A stretch of 64,000 bases of DNA, taken from Chryseobacterium balustinum (GTDB taxonomy: Bacteria; Bacteroidota; Bacteroidia; Flavobacteriales; Weeksellaceae). The stretch's first letter is position 1; each line of letters starts with the position of its first letter. The notes below the pieces were generated by a model. It did not search any database. It worked only from the letters and a program-made list of their open reading frames with translations, and had not been told where the DNA came from. Made by a program: the position numbers and the translations under genes. Location: NCBI RefSeq assembly GCF_900168205.1, contig NZ_FUZE01000006.1, positions 1-64,000 on the forward strand, read 5' to 3'. Shown in pieces: positions 51,839 through 61,203 of this stretch.

Positions 51839-52933
51839 TTACAAACTTCCTTTAGTTGACGGTACATTAAAATTTTGGTCCGATTGATTTACAGCCATTT
51901 TTATCGATTTTGCAAAGGCTTTAAAAATAGATTCGATCTTATGGTGCTCATTTTCTCCTTCCACTTTAATATTGAGATTACATTTTGCCGAATCGGTGAA
52001 AGATTTGAAAAAATGCTCAAACATTTCGGTGGGAACATCTCCAATTTTTTCACGTGTAAAATTAGCTTTCCAAACCAACCAGGAACGACCGCCAAAATCC
52101 AAAGCAACTTGCGCTAAACAATCATCCATGGGAAGCAGAAAACCATATCTTTCAATTCCTTTTTTCTTTCCTAATGCTTTTAAAATAGCTTCTCCTAAAA
52201 CAATTCCTGTATCTTCTATCGTGTGATGTTCATCAACTTGTAAATCTCCAATTACTTTAATTTTTAAATCTAAATTGCCGTGTTTTGAAATTTGTTCAAG
52301 CATGTGATCGAAAAAATTTAATCCTGTTGAAATTTCAGATTTTCCACTTCCGTCAAGATTGATTTGAATTTCAATTTCAGTTTCATTGGTTTTTCTAAAA
52401 ACAGTAGCTTTTCGAGGAATTTGCTTTAAATATTGGTAAATTTCACTCCAACTTTCAGTCGTCAAATTCGCATCATTATTTTGAATTTCACTAATAAATA
52501 TAGATTTAGAACCTAAGTTTTTTGCCAATTGAATATCCGTAGTTCTATCTCCGACAACGAAAGAATTTTCAAGATCGTAATTACCGTAAATATATTTTCC
52601 CAACATTCCGGTTCCAGGTTTTCGATTTAGTGAATTTTCACTTTCAAAACTTTTATCGATCAAAATTTCATTGAAAATAATTCCTTCATTTTCAAAAGCT
52701 TTCAACATTTTTTCATGTGGTTTTATGAAATCTTCAACTGGGAAACTTTCTGTTCCCAATCCATCCTGGTTCGTCACCATGACCAATTCAAAATCAAGTT
52801 CTTTGGCAATTTTTGAAAGGTTTTGAAAAACTCCGGGATAGAACTCAAGCTTTTCTAAAGAATCTACTTGAAAATCTGTTGGAGGTTCTAAAATCAAAGT
52901 TCCGTCACGGTCTATAAATAATACTTTTTTCAT
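51839..52933 (-). CDS. hisB: Bifunctional histidinol-phosphatase / imidazoleglycerol-phosphate dehydratase
   Basis: 364 residues. N-terminal HAD phosphatase with DRDGTLI (about 8-14) and C-terminal IGPD (from about 172) with the metal sites [13 protein letters not shown] and [16 protein letters not shown]. Steps 6 and 8 of the pathway. The fused form is the usual one in this phylum and enterics. Confidence 0.96.
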   Translation of the reverse strand: MKKVLFIDRDGTLILEPPTDFQVDSLEKLEFYPGVFQNLSKIAKELDFELVMVTNQDGLGTESFPVEDFIKPHEKMLKAFENEGIIFNEILIDKSFESENSLNRKPGTGMLGKYIYGNYDLENSFVVGDRTTDIQLAKNLGSKSIFISEIQNNDANLTTESWSEIYQYLKQIPRKATVFRKTNETEIEIQINLDGSGKSEISTGLNFFDHMLEQISKHGNLDLKIKVIGDLQVDEHHTIEDTGIVLGEAILKALGKKKGIERYGFLLPMDDCLAQVALDFGGRSWLVWKANFTREKIGDVPTEMFEHFFKSFTDSAKCNLNIKVEGENEHHKIESIFKAFAKSIKMAVNQSDQNFNVPSTKGSL

Positions 52934-52976
52934 TTTTAAATAATTGTAAATCTATTATTTTGAAACTCTATTAAAC

Positions 52977-54011
52977 CTATAAGGTTTCGCACTGATTTAA
53001 AACGTTAATCAATTGAATGTTTTCTTCTCTATTCCCTACATTAATTCTGATACAATTTGGGATTTGCGGACTTCTTTTGCTTGTCAAAATTTCTTTTTCC
53101 AACAGTTTTTCGTAAACCTTTTCTACATCTTCAAACTCCATCAAGAAGAAATTAGCATCAGTGGGATACACTTTTTTAATACAGTTAACTGATTGAAATT
53201 CATTTTTTAACCATGAAATTTCATTTAAAATACTTTCAATATTTTGCTTTACATTTTCCTGTTTATCGATGAGCTCAATTACTTTATTCGAGCTTAAAGA
53301 ATTTACATTGTAAGGCGCTTTTACCGTATTAATTAACCTAATAATTTCTTCAGAAGAATATGCCATTCCTACTCTCGCTCCAGCCATTCCCCAGGCTTTT
53401 GAAAAAGTCTGAAGAACAATTAGATTTGGATATTTTTCTAATAAGTCAATACAAGATTTTTCCCCTGAAAACTCAATGTAAGCTTCATCCACAACCACAA
53501 TTCCATTGAAATTTTGAATATAAAACTCAATATCTTTTACAGAATTTCCTGTAGGATTATTGGGTGAGCATAAGAAAAAAACTTTCGATTTAAAATCTTT
53601 TGAAATTCTTATGAAATCATCTTTTACAATCTCAAAATCTGCATTTAAATCTAGTTTTATAACTTTATTTTCATTGATTGAAGCATAAAAATCATACATT
53701 GCAAACGACGGATTCATCATTAAAATTGAATCTTTTTTAGGTTCACAGAAAACTTTTATAATTAAATCAATTAATTCATCACTTCCATTTCCTACTGCAA
53801 TTTGATTGGCAGAAATATTTTTTATTTCAGAGAGTTTTTGCTTCATTTTTTTTTGAGTAGAATCAGGATAACGGTTCAATTCTCCAAACGGGCTTTCATT
53901 AGCATCCAGCAAAACCGCATTTTCAAATTCATTATGATCCCTAAAACTAATGTAAGGCTGTAATTCTAAGATATTTTTTCTTACTAAACTATTGATATTA
54001 AATTCTTTCAT
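52977..54011 (-). CDS. hisC: Histidinol-phosphate aminotransferase
   Basis: 344 residues, PLP fold type I. CSPNNPTGN, VVDEAYIEF and the PLP-binding Lys in TFSKAWGMAGARVG are visible. Step 7 of the pathway. 4 bp after hisD. Confidence 0.96.
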   Translation of the reverse strand: MKEFNINSLVRKNILELQPYISFRDHNEFENAVLLDANESPFGELNRYPDSTQKKMKQKLSEIKNISANQIAVGNGSDELIDLIIKVFCEPKKDSILMMNPSFAMYDFYASINENKVIKLDLNADFEIVKDDFIRISKDFKSKVFFLCSPNNPTGNSVKDIEFYIQNFNGIVVVDEAYIEFSGEKSCIDLLEKYPNLIVLQTFSKAWGMAGARVGMAYSSEEIIRLINTVKAPYNVNSLSSNKVIELIDKQENVKQNIESILNEISWLKNEFQSVNCIKKVYPTDANFFLMEFEDVEKVYEKLLEKEILTSKRSPQIPNCIRINVGNREENIQLINVLNQCETL

Positions 54012-54015
54012 TTTC

Positions 54016-55290
54016 TTATTTTAATCTGATTGATACGGCGTTTTTGTGAGCAAATAATCCTTCTGCTTCTGCCATGAGTTCTATTGTTTTTCCTAAATTT
54101 TGGAGCCCTTCTTGTGATAAATTCTGAAACGTAATTTTCTTTACAAAACTGTCTAAAGAAACTCCGTTGTAATTTTTTGCAAATCCGTTGGTTGGAAGCG
54201 TATGATTGGTTCCACTTGCATAATCTCCTGCACTTTCACATGAGTAATTTCCAAGGAAAACCGAACCTGCATTTTGAATTTTTGGAATATATTTTTCAAA
54301 ATCTTCCAAAGCTAAAATCAAATGTTCAGGAGCATACAGATTGCTGAATTCAATGGCTTCATCTAAAGAATCTAACAAAATGAAATGACTGTTTTTCAAA
54401 GCTTCTTTTGCAAATTCATTTCTTGGAAGTTTTTTAAGCTGTTTTTCTGTTTCTTCAATGGTTTGGTTAAAAATTTTCTCATCAGTTGAAAGAAAAATCA
54501 CCTGACTGTCACTTCCGTGTTCTGCCTGAGAAAGTAAATCTGCAGCGCAATATTCTGGAATTGCCTGCTTATCAGCAATGACCAAAACTTCACTTGGTCC
54601 TGCAGGCATATCTATTGCGACATTATAATTTTGAGTAAACTCTTTTGCTGCGACAACATACTGATTTCCTGGTCCAAAAATTTTATAAACATTCGGAATA
54701 CTTTCTGTTCCTAAAGTCATGGCTGCAATAGCCTGAGCTCCGCCGATTTTAAATATTTTTGTAACTCCACAAAGCTTTGCAGTATACAATATGGCTGGAT
54801 TAATATTGCCTTTTTTATCAGGCGGAGTGCATAAAATAATTTCTTTACAACCAGCCAATTGAGCAGGAATTGCCAACATTAAAACTGTAGAAAATAAAGG
54901 TGCTGTTCCTCCTGGAATATAGATCCCAACTTTTTCGATGGCTCTGTTTTCTCTCCAGCAAACAACTCCTTTTGTGGTTTCAATCTTTTGAATTTCAGGA
55001 ATTTGTGACGAGTGAAATTTCGTAATATTTTCTTTTGCCTTTTGAATGGCAAGTGTCAGTTCTTCGCTTATTAAATTTTCTGAACTTTCTATTTCTTCTT
55101 CTGAAACTTGAATCTTTTCAACTGTAGCCTGATCAAATTTTTTATTGAAAGCTATTAAAGCCTGATCACCATTTTTTTCAACTTCATTAAAAATACCGGC
55201 TATTAATTCTGTCAATTCTTCTCTTTTGATGACCGGTCTTTTTACCAATTCTGGCCAGATTTCTTTTTGAGGATATTTATTAATTTTCAT
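54016..55290 (-). CDS. hisD: Histidinol dehydrogenase
   Basis: 424 residues. IGIYIPGGTAPL-type VGIYIPGGTAPLFSTVLML, DMPAGPSEVLVIAD, AEHGSDSQVIFLS and the conserved Asn-His TNHTLPTNG. Oxidises histidinol to histidine in two steps. One bp after hisG. Confidence 0.96.
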   Translation of the reverse strand: MKINKYPQKEIWPELVKRPVIKREELTELIAGIFNEVEKNGDQALIAFNKKFDQATVEKIQVSEEEIESSENLISEELTLAIQKAKENITKFHSSQIPEIQKIETTKGVVCWRENRAIEKVGIYIPGGTAPLFSTVLMLAIPAQLAGCKEIILCTPPDKKGNINPAILYTAKLCGVTKIFKIGGAQAIAAMTLGTESIPNVYKIFGPGNQYVVAAKEFTQNYNVAIDMPAGPSEVLVIADKQAIPEYCAADLLSQAEHGSDSQVIFLSTDEKIFNQTIEETEKQLKKLPRNEFAKEALKNSHFILLDSLDEAIEFSNLYAPEHLILALEDFEKYIPKIQNAGSVFLGNYSCESAGDYASGTNHTLPTNGFAKNYNGVSLDSFVKKITFQNLSQEGLQNLGKTIELMAEAEGLFAHKNAVSIRLK

Positions 55291-55291
55291 A

Positions 55292-56149
55292 TTAAATCAC
55301 CATTTTATCGATTGGAATGATTAAAATATCTTGTGCCCCTTTTTCTTTTAGTTCATCTATGACTTCCCAAAACCGTTCTGCATCAATCACAGAATGAATG
55401 CTGCTCCAATTCTTTTCAGCTAAAGGAATTACCGTAGGACTTTTTAAAACCGGAAGAATATTTGATACTTCTGAAATCTTTTCATTTGGGACATTCATCA
55501 AAATATATTTGGAATTTTTTGCCCTTAAAACAGATTGAATTCTAAACAGAAATTTTTCTAAGATTTTTTGCTTATCATTATTTAACTGGAATGTTTTTGC
55601 AAGAACCGCTTCAGACTTTAAGATGGTAATTGTTTCTCTCAAACCATTTTTAAAAAGAGTACTTCCGGAGCTTACAATATCACAGATTCCATCTGCAAGA
55701 CCGATATTGGGAGCAATTTCTACAGAGCCGGAAATGACGTGTATGTCTGCTGAAATATTATTTTTCTGAAGAAAATTTTTCAATGTATTCGGGTAAGAAG
55801 TAGCAATTTTTTTGCCCTGAAAGTAATTGATATCGTCTGTTTCAATTTCTTTTGGAATGGCTAAAGAAACTCTGCATTTTGAAAATCCTAAACTTTGGAT
55901 AATTTCAATATTTTTTTGTTTTTCGACCAAGAGGTTTTCGCCGACAATCGCGATGTCAACTACACCATCTTCCAAATACTGAGGGATGTCAGAATTTCGC
56001 AGATACATGATTTCCATTGGGAAATTATCTACAGAAACTTTCAGTTGGTCTTTTCCGTTGTTGACGAAAATTCCGCAGTCTTTGAGAAGCTGAAGAGATT
56101 CTTCGTAAAGGCGACCGCTTTTTTGTATGGCAATTTTTAATGTACTCAT
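55292..56149 (-). CDS. hisG: ATP phosphoribosyltransferase (long form)
   Basis: 285 residues, the long HisG with a C-terminal ACT-like regulatory domain for feedback inhibition by histidine. LKIAIQKSGRLYEESLQLLK at the N-terminus, VDIAIVGENLLVE and ADGICDIVSSGSTL in the catalytic part. First structural gene of the operon; a 198-nt leader carries the attenuator. Confidence 0.96.
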   Translation of the reverse strand: MSTLKIAIQKSGRLYEESLQLLKDCGIFVNNGKDQLKVSVDNFPMEIMYLRNSDIPQYLEDGVVDIAIVGENLLVEKQKNIEIIQSLGFSKCRVSLAIPKEIETDDINYFQGKKIATSYPNTLKNFLQKNNISADIHVISGSVEIAPNIGLADGICDIVSSGSTLFKNGLRETITILKSEAVLAKTFQLNNDKQKILEKFLFRIQSVLRAKNSKYILMNVPNEKISEVSNILPVLKSPTVIPLAEKNWSSIHSVIDAERFWEVIDELKEKGAQDILIIPIDKMVI

Positions 56150-56163
56150 TTCAATTGTATTGA

Positions 56164-56298
56164 GTCTGAGTAAATAAAAACTGATTGTTTGAAATAAATT
56201 GCCGCGGAAGAATTTAGAAACAAAAAACCGTCTGTTTACTCAGACGGTTTTTAATTATTTTGATTTTTAACATAGTCAATAGATCAACAATTCCGTCT
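56164..56298 (-). promoter_or_regulatory. his operon attenuator (antiterminator and terminator)
   Basis: On the minus strand AGACGG (56298-56293) overlaps the leader-peptide stop codon and can pair with CCGTCT (56247-56242), the 5' arm of the terminator; the pairing extends to 8 bp with one bulge. The terminator is CCGTCTG-AGTAAA-CAGACGG flanked by A and T tracts (56252-56223). Further down, TTTACTCAGAC (56174-56164) is complementary over 11 bp to the terminator's 5' arm and loop. Stalling at His codons would free AGACGG and prevent termination. Confidence 0.85.
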
Positions 56299-56347
56299 AG
56301 CAGAGATGATGATAATAATGATGTACTGTTAAAAAATTCGGTTTCAT
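56297..56347 (-). CDS. hisL: Histidine operon leader peptide
   Basis: Sixteen codons, MKPNFLTVHHYYHHLC, then TAG. Four of seven consecutive codons (His-His-Tyr-Tyr-His-His) are CAT. It starts about 16 nt after the predicted transcription start, with the A-rich AAAGAAAT before the ATG, and precedes an antiterminator/terminator pair and hisG. Its purpose is to measure charged tRNA-His by ribosome stalling. Composition, position and RNA pairing together make a chance ORF very unlikely. Confidence 0.9.
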   Translation of the reverse strand: MKPNFLTVHHYYHHLC

Positions 56348-56368
56348 ATTTCTTTGAATATTGTGGTA

Positions 56369-56398
56369 CAAATGTAGGACTAATTTTTAATCCCGCAA
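56369..56398 (-). promoter_or_regulatory. his operon promoter
   Basis: On the minus strand TTG (56398-56396), a 19-bp spacer and TACATTTG (56376-56369) match the Bacteroidota consensus exactly. It lies just downstream of the glycosyltransferase stop codon at 56404. Confidence 0.8.
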
Positions 56399-56403
56399 GA
56401 ATT

Positions 56404-57504
56404 TTACGAAATAATTTTTTGATAGAGATTCATCAGTTGATGTGCAATGGGTTCATCATTGAACTTCTGAACGAACTCAAAACCCTTATCAGAACGACGT
56501 TTTCTTTCAGATTCGCTATCCCATAAAAATTTTATTTTTGCCTGAATATCCAGATGATTTTTGGGATCAATGTAAACAGAATCTGGACCTCCTGCTTCTG
56601 GAAGACAACTTATATTGCTCGTAATTGTAACTGTTTTTGAGAAAAGGGCTTCAATTACAGGGATACCAAAGCCTTCAAAAAAGCTTGGATAAACAAAAAT
56701 GTCTGCTGATTTGTAAATGACAGCCAACTCATCCATAGAAACTCCTTCCAAAAAATGAATCTGGTTCTCCATTTTATTTTTCTCAATAAAATGCTTTATT
56801 TTTTGAAAATACTTTGTTTTCTTCCCAACAACAACTAGAGGAATTGTTGTGTCTTTTACAGCTTTAACAATATTGAAAAGATTTTTGCGCTCTTCAATCG
56901 TTCCAACATTTAAAATAAACCGTTCTGGAAGATTGAATTTCTCTTTAGTTTTCTGAATAAATTCTTCAGTTTGTTCTTCTTTAAAAGTTTTGTGACAACC
57001 TTGATAAATCACTTCAATTTTGCTTTCCGGAACTTTCAGGTATTGAATAATATCTCTTTTGGTCTGCTCTGAAATGGCAATGATTTTGTCTGCTGTATTT
57101 GCTGCTGTTTTAAATTTCCAAAGATGGATTTTTCTGTCAAAAAAAGAATAATATTGAGGATATCTTACGAATATCAAATCGTGAATAGTGACGATTTTTT
57201 TAATCGGTTTTTTGTCCCATTTTAAAGGTAATTCGCCCGATAATCCATGGAAAATGTCCGCATTTTTTTTTTGCGCATCTTTTCCCATTTTAAACTGTCG
57301 AGACATTGTTCCTTTGGAGGTTTCTACAAAGGTAACATTGGCGTTTTCTAAAATATCAGAACCTCTTTTCGACTTATTTTTATTGAGTAGTAAGTATTGA
57401 TTTTCAGGATAATATTTAGACAAAATTCTTACTAAATCTCTCGAATAATTCCCTAATCCTGAGGTATTATGAAAAAAACGTTTGGCATCAAATGCTATCT
57501 TCAT
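56404..57504 (-). CDS. Glycosyltransferase family 4
   Basis: 366 residues, GT-B fold. N-terminal MKIAFDAKRFFHNTSGLGNY and C-terminal PSFFEGFGIPVIEALFSKT with the EX7E donor-binding motif. Likely adds a sugar to a surface glycan. Overlaps the upstream GT32 gene by 17 bp, so the two are translated together. Confidence 0.92.
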   Translation of the reverse strand: MKIAFDAKRFFHNTSGLGNYSRDLVRILSKYYPENQYLLLNKNKSKRGSDILENANVTFVETSKGTMSRQFKMGKDAQKKNADIFHGLSGELPLKWDKKPIKKIVTIHDLIFVRYPQYYSFFDRKIHLWKFKTAANTADKIIAISEQTKRDIIQYLKVPESKIEVIYQGCHKTFKEEQTEEFIQKTKEKFNLPERFILNVGTIEERKNLFNIVKAVKDTTIPLVVVGKKTKYFQKIKHFIEKNKMENQIHFLEGVSMDELAVIYKSADIFVYPSFFEGFGIPVIEALFSKTVTITSNISCLPEAGGPDSVYIDPKNHLDIQAKIKFLWDSESERKRRSDKGFEFVQKFNDEPIAHQLMNLYQKIIS

Positions 57505-58162
57505 TCTCAGGTTTTATAATGTTTTGGGTAAGCTGTTTTCTCTTCCAGTGTTCAGATTTGTCACTGTAAAGAAAGAATTTTCCCAGCTTATATTTAAACT
57601 GCATATTATTATCATAATGCGGTCCCATAAATCGATGCGGAATAGTTGGATCTTCTTTTAAACAGGCTTTAACTGCGTCTGTATAAACGGTTGGTCCGGT
57701 TGTTTTGTGTACATTATGAGGGTATGGATTGTTTTTGATATTATCTAAAATCATCTCCAAAGTTCTCTGTAAAAATGGGTGTCCTGCAGCATATGCAAGA
57801 CCCCATTGTACATAATATGTGTGTGGAATTTCATCCGTTACCAAAGCTACATCGTCTTCACGAATAAACTTTTTGATCGGCTTGTTGATTCCGCTGTCTA
57901 CGTCTAGGTAAACACCACCTTTTTTATAAAGAATGGCATATCTGAAAAAATCTGCTTTGGCAGCTCCTATTGTCAGTCTGTTATAAGCTTTCAAATATTC
58001 CGGCGGAAATTCATCTTTAAAGAAAGTCTGAATCCTGTTATCATCGTAAAAATGATATTCGTACTCAGGGTTTTTTTTGAGCATTCTTTTGATATGAAAC
58101 TTCGTAAGCCAAGGAAGCTTATTGGTTTTAAACGTTTGAAAAATTTGTTTAGGAATTGCCAT
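57488..58162 (-). CDS. Glycosyltransferase family 32 (DXD sugar transferase)
   Basis: 224 residues. IPKQIFQTFKTNKLPWLTKF at the N-terminus and the DXD motif in KKGGVYLDVDSGINKP are typical of the OCH1-like capsular-polysaccharide family. Starts 11 bp after dapD and overlaps the GT4 gene, forming a dapD-GT32-GT4 unit. Glycan target unknown. Confidence 0.9.
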   Translation of the reverse strand: MAIPKQIFQTFKTNKLPWLTKFHIKRMLKKNPEYEYHFYDDNRIQTFFKDEFPPEYLKAYNRLTIGAAKADFFRYAILYKKGGVYLDVDSGINKPIKKFIREDDVALVTDEIPHTYYVQWGLAYAAGHPFLQRTLEMILDNIKNNPYPHNVHKTTGPTVYTDAVKACLKEDPTIPHRFMGPHYDNNMQFKYKLGKFFLYSDKSEHWKRKQLTQNIIKPENEDSI

Positions 58163-58173
58163 TTTGCAAAGAT

Positions 58174-58986
58174 TTAAACAGCTACGTTATTTTCTCTTAA
58201 AGCATCGTTTAGCGATGTTTTTTTATCTGTAGATTCTTTTCTCTGACCGATAATCAAAGCACAAGGAACCTGATATTCTCCTGCAGGATATTGTTTGGTA
58301 TAACTTCCAGGAATTACAACCGAACGAGCAGGAACTCTACCTTTAATTTCGATTGGAGTTTCACCTGTAACATCAATAATTTTTGTAGAAGCCGTCAATA
58401 CAACATTTGCACCCAAAACAGCTTCTTTTTCAACGTGAACTCCTTCTACAACGATACATCTAGAACCGATAAAACAGTCATCTTCGATAATTACCGGAGC
58501 AGCCTGAAGCGGTTCTAAAACACCACCGATACCAACACCACCACTCAAGTGAACGTTTTTACCGATCTGTGCACAGCTTCCAACCGTTGCCCAAGTATCA
58601 ACCATTGTTCCTGAATCTACATAAGCTCCAATATTTACATAAGAAGGCATCAAAATAACGCCTGATGCGATATAAGCTCCTTCTCTTGCAATTGCATGTG
58701 GTACAACTCTAACCCCTTTTTCTGCATAGTTTCTTTTCAAAGGCATTTTATCATGAAATTCAAACGGACCTACTTCAATCGTTTCCATCTTCTGGATCGG
58801 GAAATACATTACCACAGCTTTTTTTACCCATTCATTCACCTGCCATCCGTTTTCTGTAGGTTCTGCGGTACGAAGTTCACCTTTATCAACTAAAGAAATA
58901 ACCTCTCTAATCGCCTTTTGGCTGTCTTCATTCTGCAATAGTTCTCTGTTGTCCCAGATATTTTCAATAGTTTGTTGTAACGACAT
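58174..58986 (-). CDS. dapD: Tetrahydrodipicolinate N-succinyltransferase
   Basis: 270 residues. Left-handed beta-helix of hexapeptide repeats (ASGVILMPSYVNIGAYVDSG, then TMVDTWATVGSCAQIG). Lysine/diaminopimelate pathway. TATATTTG on the minus strand (59029-59022) is the -7 element. Confidence 0.96.
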   Translation of the reverse strand: MSLQQTIENIWDNRELLQNEDSQKAIREVISLVDKGELRTAEPTENGWQVNEWVKKAVVMYFPIQKMETIEVGPFEFHDKMPLKRNYAEKGVRVVPHAIAREGAYIASGVILMPSYVNIGAYVDSGTMVDTWATVGSCAQIGKNVHLSGGVGIGGVLEPLQAAPVIIEDDCFIGSRCIVVEGVHVEKEAVLGANVVLTASTKIIDVTGETPIEIKGRVPARSVVIPGSYTKQYPAGEYQVPCALIIGQRKESTDKKTSLNDALRENNVAV

Positions 58987-59094
58987 AATTATGTTTATAA
59001 TTTGTTTAAAAAATTCACTGCCAAATATACAAAAAGTTGGACAAAAATGATGATTTAGAATAGATCTAAGTGATTAAAATTTCATTAAATCTTT

Positions 59095-59697
59095 CTATAA
59101 AAATCTTCTTACTTTGGCTTTGTATTGAAGATAAACTTTATCATGTTCCTTTAATAAAAATTCCTCTTCCAATCTGATTTGGATTTGAATTAAAATATTA
59201 GAAATGATTAAAAAGCTTAGTGAAATTAAAGTAGGTAATGTAAAAAAAAGACCAATTAAACTTGCTAAAATCCCCAGAAAAATTGGGTTTCTTGAATAAT
59301 TGAAAAGTCCGGCTGTAATTAATTCTGTTTTCAGATTTTCATCAATTCCTATTCGCCAAGAATTTTTCATTTGAAACTGAGCGATAAGAATCCATATCAA
59401 ACTTAAAATTAACAAGGCAATTCCTATATATTTAAAAATAATGTCTTCGGGCAAATTAATTTTAAAACTATTAGAAATGTCTTCAGGAAAAATGAAAAGT
59501 AAAACGGTGTAAATAAAAATAAAGAACAAGGTATATTTAAAATATCTTCCAATCAATCCGTAAGCGGAATCGTCTTTTGGTAAAACATTCGCATTTTTCC
59601 CAATTCTTTTTGAAACGATAAAACTTGTTCCGAAAAATGCCGTCAGAAAGAAAATGATGAAAAATAGAGGAATAAAAACTCTGATAAAATCTGTCAT
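59095..59697 (-). CDS. Isoprenylcysteine methyltransferase-like membrane protein
   Basis: 200 residues from the ATG at 59697; an ATG at 59739 is upstream of the promoter and rejected. Five or so transmembrane segments; the C-terminal block SWRIGIDENLKTELITAGLF and YSRNPIFLGILASLIG is that of the ICMT/PEMT-like methyltransferase family, which methylates membrane-linked substrates with SAM. Substrate unknown. TACATTTG on the minus strand (59721-59714) is its -7 element. Confidence 0.83.
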   Translation of the reverse strand: MTDFIRVFIPLFFIIFFLTAFFGTSFIVSKRIGKNANVLPKDDSAYGLIGRYFKYTLFFIFIYTVLLFIFPEDISNSFKINLPEDIIFKYIGIALLILSLIWILIAQFQMKNSWRIGIDENLKTELITAGLFNYSRNPIFLGILASLIGLFFTLPTLISLSFLIISNILIQIQIRLEEEFLLKEHDKVYLQYKAKVRRFL

Positions 59698-59763
59698 AAT
59701 TATTAATTTTTGACAAATGTAGAGCTCTGTAAAATGCAATTCTATTGCAAAGTTCCTGTTGAA

Positions 59764-60339
59764 TTATAAAACTCTTTGTGCGTGTAGATAAGCTTTGTTC
59801 CAGTATTTTTCGTTTAAAGAAGAGATAATCACCCCTTTAGAAGTTGATGCATGAATAAATTTTATTTCGCCATCATTTTCAATAGTATGAACTATTCCTA
59901 CGTGCGAAACACGACTTCCGCCTGAAGTGGCAAAAAACAGAAGATCTCCTGGTTTTACTGTTTTGATATCAATCGATTTTCCGGCATCTGCCTGATCTGA
60001 AGATCTTCTTGGTAAACTGAAATTGTTATCCTGAAAAATTTTTACGGTAAATCCGGAACAGTCAAAACCTGAAGAAGTATTCCCGCCAAATTTATACGGA
60101 GTTCCTAAATAAGTTTCAGCATCTTTTAAAAGGCTTTTTATAGAACCTGAAACCTTCCCGTCAAAAGAAGAATCTAATTTTCTCAGATTTTCAGCCTTAC
60201 TAACAGTTTTTGAAGGAGTTTTTTTTGACGAAGAAACGTTTTTTGAGCTTCTACAAGAAACAATAATTGTAGAAGCTATCGCTAAAACAGCTAATTTTTT
60301 ATATAATTTAATTTCCGAAAAACGCATTTCCATATTCAT
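59764..60339 (-). CDS. NlpC/P60 (C40) cell-wall peptidase, lipoprotein
   Basis: 191 residues. Lipobox-like STIIVSC near residue 29, so the mature protein is lipid-anchored. Ser-rich linker, then the C40 domain with catalytic Cys in SSGFDCSGFTVK, His in SRVSHVGIVH and the third polar residue in KFIHAST. Cleaves peptidoglycan stem peptides. Several Met codons compete for the start; MRFSEIKLYKK is plausible. TATATTTG (60373-60366, minus strand) precedes it. Confidence 0.9.
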   Translation of the reverse strand: MNMEMRFSEIKLYKKLAVLAIASTIIVSCRSSKNVSSSKKTPSKTVSKAENLRKLDSSFDGKVSGSIKSLLKDAETYLGTPYKFGGNTSSGFDCSGFTVKIFQDNNFSLPRRSSDQADAGKSIDIKTVKPGDLLFFATSGGSRVSHVGIVHTIENDGEIKFIHASTSKGVIISSLNEKYWNKAYLHAQRVL

Positions 60340-60471
60340 TTGAAAATCAATTTATTAATACGATACAAATATAAATTATTTTTCTTAATTATACAATAAC
60401 TATTTTATAACTATACTAGAACTATATTTCAATTATATTATAATTTTAAAAAAAATATTAAAATTTATGGC

Positions 60472-60479
60472 TATATTTG
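60472..60479 (+). promoter_or_regulatory. -7 element of the gene at 60496
   Basis: TATATTTG matches TAnnTTTG, 16 bp before the ATG. Confidence 0.5.
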
Positions 60480-60495
60480 AAGCTATTTTAAAATT

Positions 60496-61146
60496 ATGGC
60501 GACTTACGAAAGTTTTATTAAGCTCAACGGAGCAGTTGGTGATTTGGTTTTTTATAATCTGAATGGTAAAAATGTTGTACGTAAGAAAAGTGGATTCAAT
60601 AAAGCTGCCTATAAGAAAAGTCCGACCTATGAAAAAGTAAGACAAAACAGTTTTGAATTTGGTCATTGCTCAAAAATTGGAAAACTAATCCGTTTGTGCA
60701 TTTCAAAATATATTGAATTGGCGGACGAAGCCCTACTCTATCAACGGTTTGCAAAGGTGATGACCAATATTAAAGATTTGGATGTAGAACATGAAAAAGG
60801 AAAAAGATCTGTAAAAACGGGATTAAAAACTGCTGAAGGACGAAATATTCTGCAGCAATTTGAGTTTGGAAATATTCCTAATTTTAATCAGAATACTTAT
60901 ATTTCACTGGGATTATGGGATAGAAGTTTACATTTAGATAAGAAAATTGTTGCTGATGAAGTTGCAATTGTCAGTATAAAAATAGATTTTGAAAACTATC
61001 TTACTGAATCTTTCGAAGAAGAAATAGTATTGCAGAATAATAAAACTGAATTGATTTTTAAAAATCATTTTTCAGAAGAAGATGATGTGATTCATTTTGT
61101 CGCAATAAAGAAAGCTTCTCAGATTGTACAAATGGGATTTGTTTAA
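60496..61146 (+). CDS. Conserved hypothetical protein (DUF6266-like N-terminus)
   Basis: 216 residues. The start MATYESFIKLNGAVGDLVFY, then NLNGKNVVRKKSGFNKAAYK, recalls Bacteroidota proteins of the DUF6266 kind (a G.VG..V.Y...GK..VR pattern), often encoded near mobile or cell-surface genes. No catalytic motif, signal peptide or transmembrane helix. Isolated, with its own promoter and strong terminator. Confidence 0.65.
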   Translation: MATYESFIKLNGAVGDLVFYNLNGKNVVRKKSGFNKAAYKKSPTYEKVRQNSFEFGHCSKIGKLIRLCISKYIELADEALLYQRFAKVMTNIKDLDVEHEKGKRSVKTGLKTAEGRNILQQFEFGNIPNFNQNTYISLGLWDRSLHLDKKIVADEVAIVSIKIDFENYLTESFEEEIVLQNNKTELIFKNHFSEEDDVIHFVAIKKASQIVQMGFV

Positions 61147-61150
61147 ATAA

Positions 61151-61186
61151 AAAATCGGCTGCAAACAAAGTTTGCAGCCGATTTTA
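61151..61186. terminator. Bidirectional intrinsic terminator
   Basis: AAAATCGGCTGCAAAC and GTTTGCAGCCGATTTT form a perfect 16-bp stem around AAA. It serves the gene at 60496 and the convergent lipoprotein gene. Confidence 0.9.
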
Positions 61187-61203
61187 ATTTATAATAGTTT
61201 TAT

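Noticed and set aside
56260..56526. Rightward frame of 88 residues across the his leader and the glycosyltransferase end
   Set aside because: It overlaps a real gene and the attenuator; the opposite strand explains the sequence much better.
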